Positions 62,097 to 64,000 of a stretch of DNA of 64,000 nucleotides are shown here, in pieces (the stretch's first letter is position 1; each line of letters starts with the position of its first letter). This DNA is from Dipylidium caninum. Taxonomy: Eukaryota > Platyhelminthes > Cestoda > Cyclophyllidea > Dipylidiidae. The stretch lies in assembly GCA_017562135.1 (NCBI GenBank), contig QEYB01000895.1:620001-684000 (forward strand), read 5' to 3'. A model generated the notes under the pieces. It was not told where the DNA came from. It made no database searches and saw only the letters and a program-made list of their open reading frames with translations. The translations under genes were made by a program, and so were the position numbers.

Positions 62097-64000
62097 TGCG
62101 TCTTGAGGCCAGTCCTCCTTTCCTGAAATAGCAAAGCACCTCCGCTAAGTTACAAGTCCTACAGACAGTCAGCTTTAACTCTTAAGTACGAACAGACACT
62201 CCGACGTTTCTCCCACCGTCCAGTCGCCCACGGCCCGAATAATGACGAGACGCGGGCCGGGGCGCACGTCACGCCCCGTCACTGTTAGAAGCCCCGACCG
62301 GGGACGCCCGTGGCGACGGCTTCGCGGCATCGAGCTCAACGCCGAGGCAACAGATCCGCCACTTCGTGGTGCCGCCGTGTCAGTCGTGAGTGTTGGTCGC
62401 ATGCAGTTCTCCGACGGCCAGGAGGGAGCTTTAAAAGCCCACCTTCTCGTTTGCAAGGGTTTAAAAAGCTGTCTACGGAGAAGTTGAGTTAAAGGGGAGC
62501 GTCGCCTTTAATTGGGGAATATTCGAAAAAAACAAGAACCTAATTACATGGGTAAGTTTCCCTGGGACACAGACGACGGTCTCGGAGCAGCGCAAAAGAC
62601 AACTTTGCCTCCCCTTCGCTGATTTCTCGCTGCATTGCTCGGCGGAGGGAAATGAATGCCGCGGCAGCCGATTCCCCATTTCGCGGCGGAGTCTACCGCT
62701 CGAGAAAACATGCGGCGCACTCGTGCCCGTCGCCCGTCGCTCATCGCCCCGTCCACGTGCGCAACCAGTCCGGAGACACCGAGACAATGCACTGGGCACT
62801 TCCGCTCCAGTTCATTCGCCAGGGAATAGCAGAATCCGGTCGCGAGGACCACGGACCCCAGCACGCATGGGCGAGGGGAACTTGTTTGTTTGTTTGTTAT
62901 TAGAAAGACGAACACTTGGGTTTGGAGGCGATGTGAAAAGCGTGGCAGGATTCCATGTAGTGACGTCGGTGTCGTTCTCCTGCCCACATGGCCTCGCGCT
63001 CATCTTCCCCTCCCCCGCAAAGACCGCGTTCTAACGCTCGAGCGGCGAGAACTTCGCCCACAGGGGGCTGTAAATGGGGCCGTGTGAAACGGCTCTGGGA
63101 TTTGTGGGAGAGTCACCCGATTGCGTCCAGCATGGGGGCGGCCTCGGGGCATAATCCCATTACTGGCCTTCTCGTGCCGCCGGCAGCGAGCCCGCTCGGC
63201 TGGACGAGTGGCAGACGCGGCGTGCTCCACTGGGAGGGAAATGCCCGATGAGGGTGGCGACAGACCAGCCGCTTTAGATATGATGCTCTTCTAGAGCTGG
63301 CAACTGACAGTGATTTGGACAGCTATACTATCGCTACCTGCCACTTAAACGTTAGCTAAACCGTGGACCCCGGCAGCCTATGTCGGTTTGGCCGAGTGAA
63401 TATCGCGGACTGCAATGCTGTACCGCTCCAGACTCCACGGACGCCGCGCATCTATACACCGCTAATCACACCAAAACGGGGGAAGTCCACTCCAATTGTT
63501 TGGGTGTTTCAAGTGAATCGCCCTGCCGTAGACCAGGAAAATACGAATTGAGAGCGGTAGGAGGCCGAGAGAGAGAGAGGCCGCGCAGGAGCCGCATTCC
63601 TCCCCTCTCTTAAACTTCACAGCCGAGTAACCAACGCTTAGTAGCGATGTGGCGCAGAAGAGCGAGGAGGGAGGCGTCGGCAGCCAAAGTTGATGAATCC
63701 TCCATCTGCTGACCGACCGGCCGCCTTCCTGCCTGTCTGCCTGCCTCTCCGTCCGCCCGGCCAGCCGGCCGTGCAGTAAGCCAGGGCCGAGGGAGGAGGA
63801 CAAGGCGGGCGGGGGAGAGAGGGCAGACTTCTGGCACAGGCGGAATTAGCAGCATTAGCAGCCTGCTACACGAACGAACGTCCACAATCGCATATGAATC
63901 CGCTGGCGCTGCATCGTTCCCACCTGGCCGCCGCCACGGCCGCACCTCACGTGCGCGCGTGCATGCGTGCGCGCGTCGCGAGCGTCCGTGTAAGTACGTG
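62097..64000. other. GC-rich upstream region of the SLC17 gene
   Basis: No conserved exon on either strand. Open frames of 60-150 codons on both strands here reflect high GC. The region probably contains the 5' UTR exon(s) and promoter of the SLC17 gene. Confidence 0.4.
63948..63975. repeat. Alternating purine-pyrimidine tract (Z-DNA-prone)
   Basis: 28 bases of strict pyrimidine-purine alternation, mostly CG and TG/CA steps, at the right edge of the window. The alternation is seen directly; Z-DNA formation is only a possibility. Confidence 0.7.

Noticed and set aside
1..64000. Prokaryotic-type features (operons, CRISPR, riboswitches)
   Set aside because: The window is clearly spliced eukaryotic DNA. 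No regularly spaced repeat array or operon-like gene order was seen.

Overview
The window is nuclear DNA from a metazoan, most likely a parasitic flatworm and probably a tapeworm-like lineage. The genes are intron-rich with canonical GT-AG junctions. At least six introns are only 29-37 nt long, which is characteristic of flatworms. The products are conserved animal proteins: SNRK, COA6, DRG1, TBC1D13, a RIB43A-type ciliary protein, UTP4, NOP14 and a VGLUT-type SLC17 transporter. The species call is inference. All exon models were read by eye from reading frames, splice signals and remembered family sequences, and no search was run.

Layout, left to right. 1-1282 (minus): 5' part of an RS-rich nuclear protein, RSRC2-like. 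1.3-10.47 kb: no secure gene, AT-rich, and T-rich on the plus strand from about 2 to 7.5 kb; it may be upstream or intronic sequence of SNRK. 10.5-13.8 kb (plus): SNRK kinase. 13.8-17.8 kb: no recognised gene. 17.8-18.7 kb (minus): COA6, mitochondrial copper/COX assembly. 19.4-21.3 kb (minus): DRG1 translational GTPase. 21.75-22.16 kb (plus): a possible small unknown gene divergent from DRG1. 24.3-24.9 kb (plus): a small FAR1/MULE-derived zinc-binding protein (ZSWIM1/3 N-terminal type). 27.1-36.7 kb (plus, GC-rich): a low-complexity protein or leader exon pair, then about 14 exons encoding a myosin-like neck and a long coiled coil with no motor domain. 37.5-39.9 kb (minus): TBC1D13. 40.4-43.2 kb (plus): RIB43A/RIBC. 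43.7-46.9 kb (plus): UTP4. 47.2-49.9 kb (minus): NOP14. 51.3-62.1 kb (minus, GC-rich): vesicular glutamate transporter-like SLC17. 62.1-64 kb: its GC-rich upstream region.

The genes do not form one pathway. Two neighbours do belong together: UTP4 and NOP14 are both small-subunit processome (18S rRNA maturation) factors and lie tail to tail 274 bp apart. Two head-to-head pairs with short shared upstream regions are TBC1D13/RIBC and, less surely, DRG1 and the 21.75 kb gene.

Four otherwise intact conserved genes (SNRK, the myosin-tail gene, RIBC, UTP4) need one-base corrections to keep their family frames, several of them beside homopolymers. This points to residual indel errors in a long-read assembly rather than to pseudogenes. 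Base composition alternates in blocks, with changes near 26.4, 37 and 51.5 kb.
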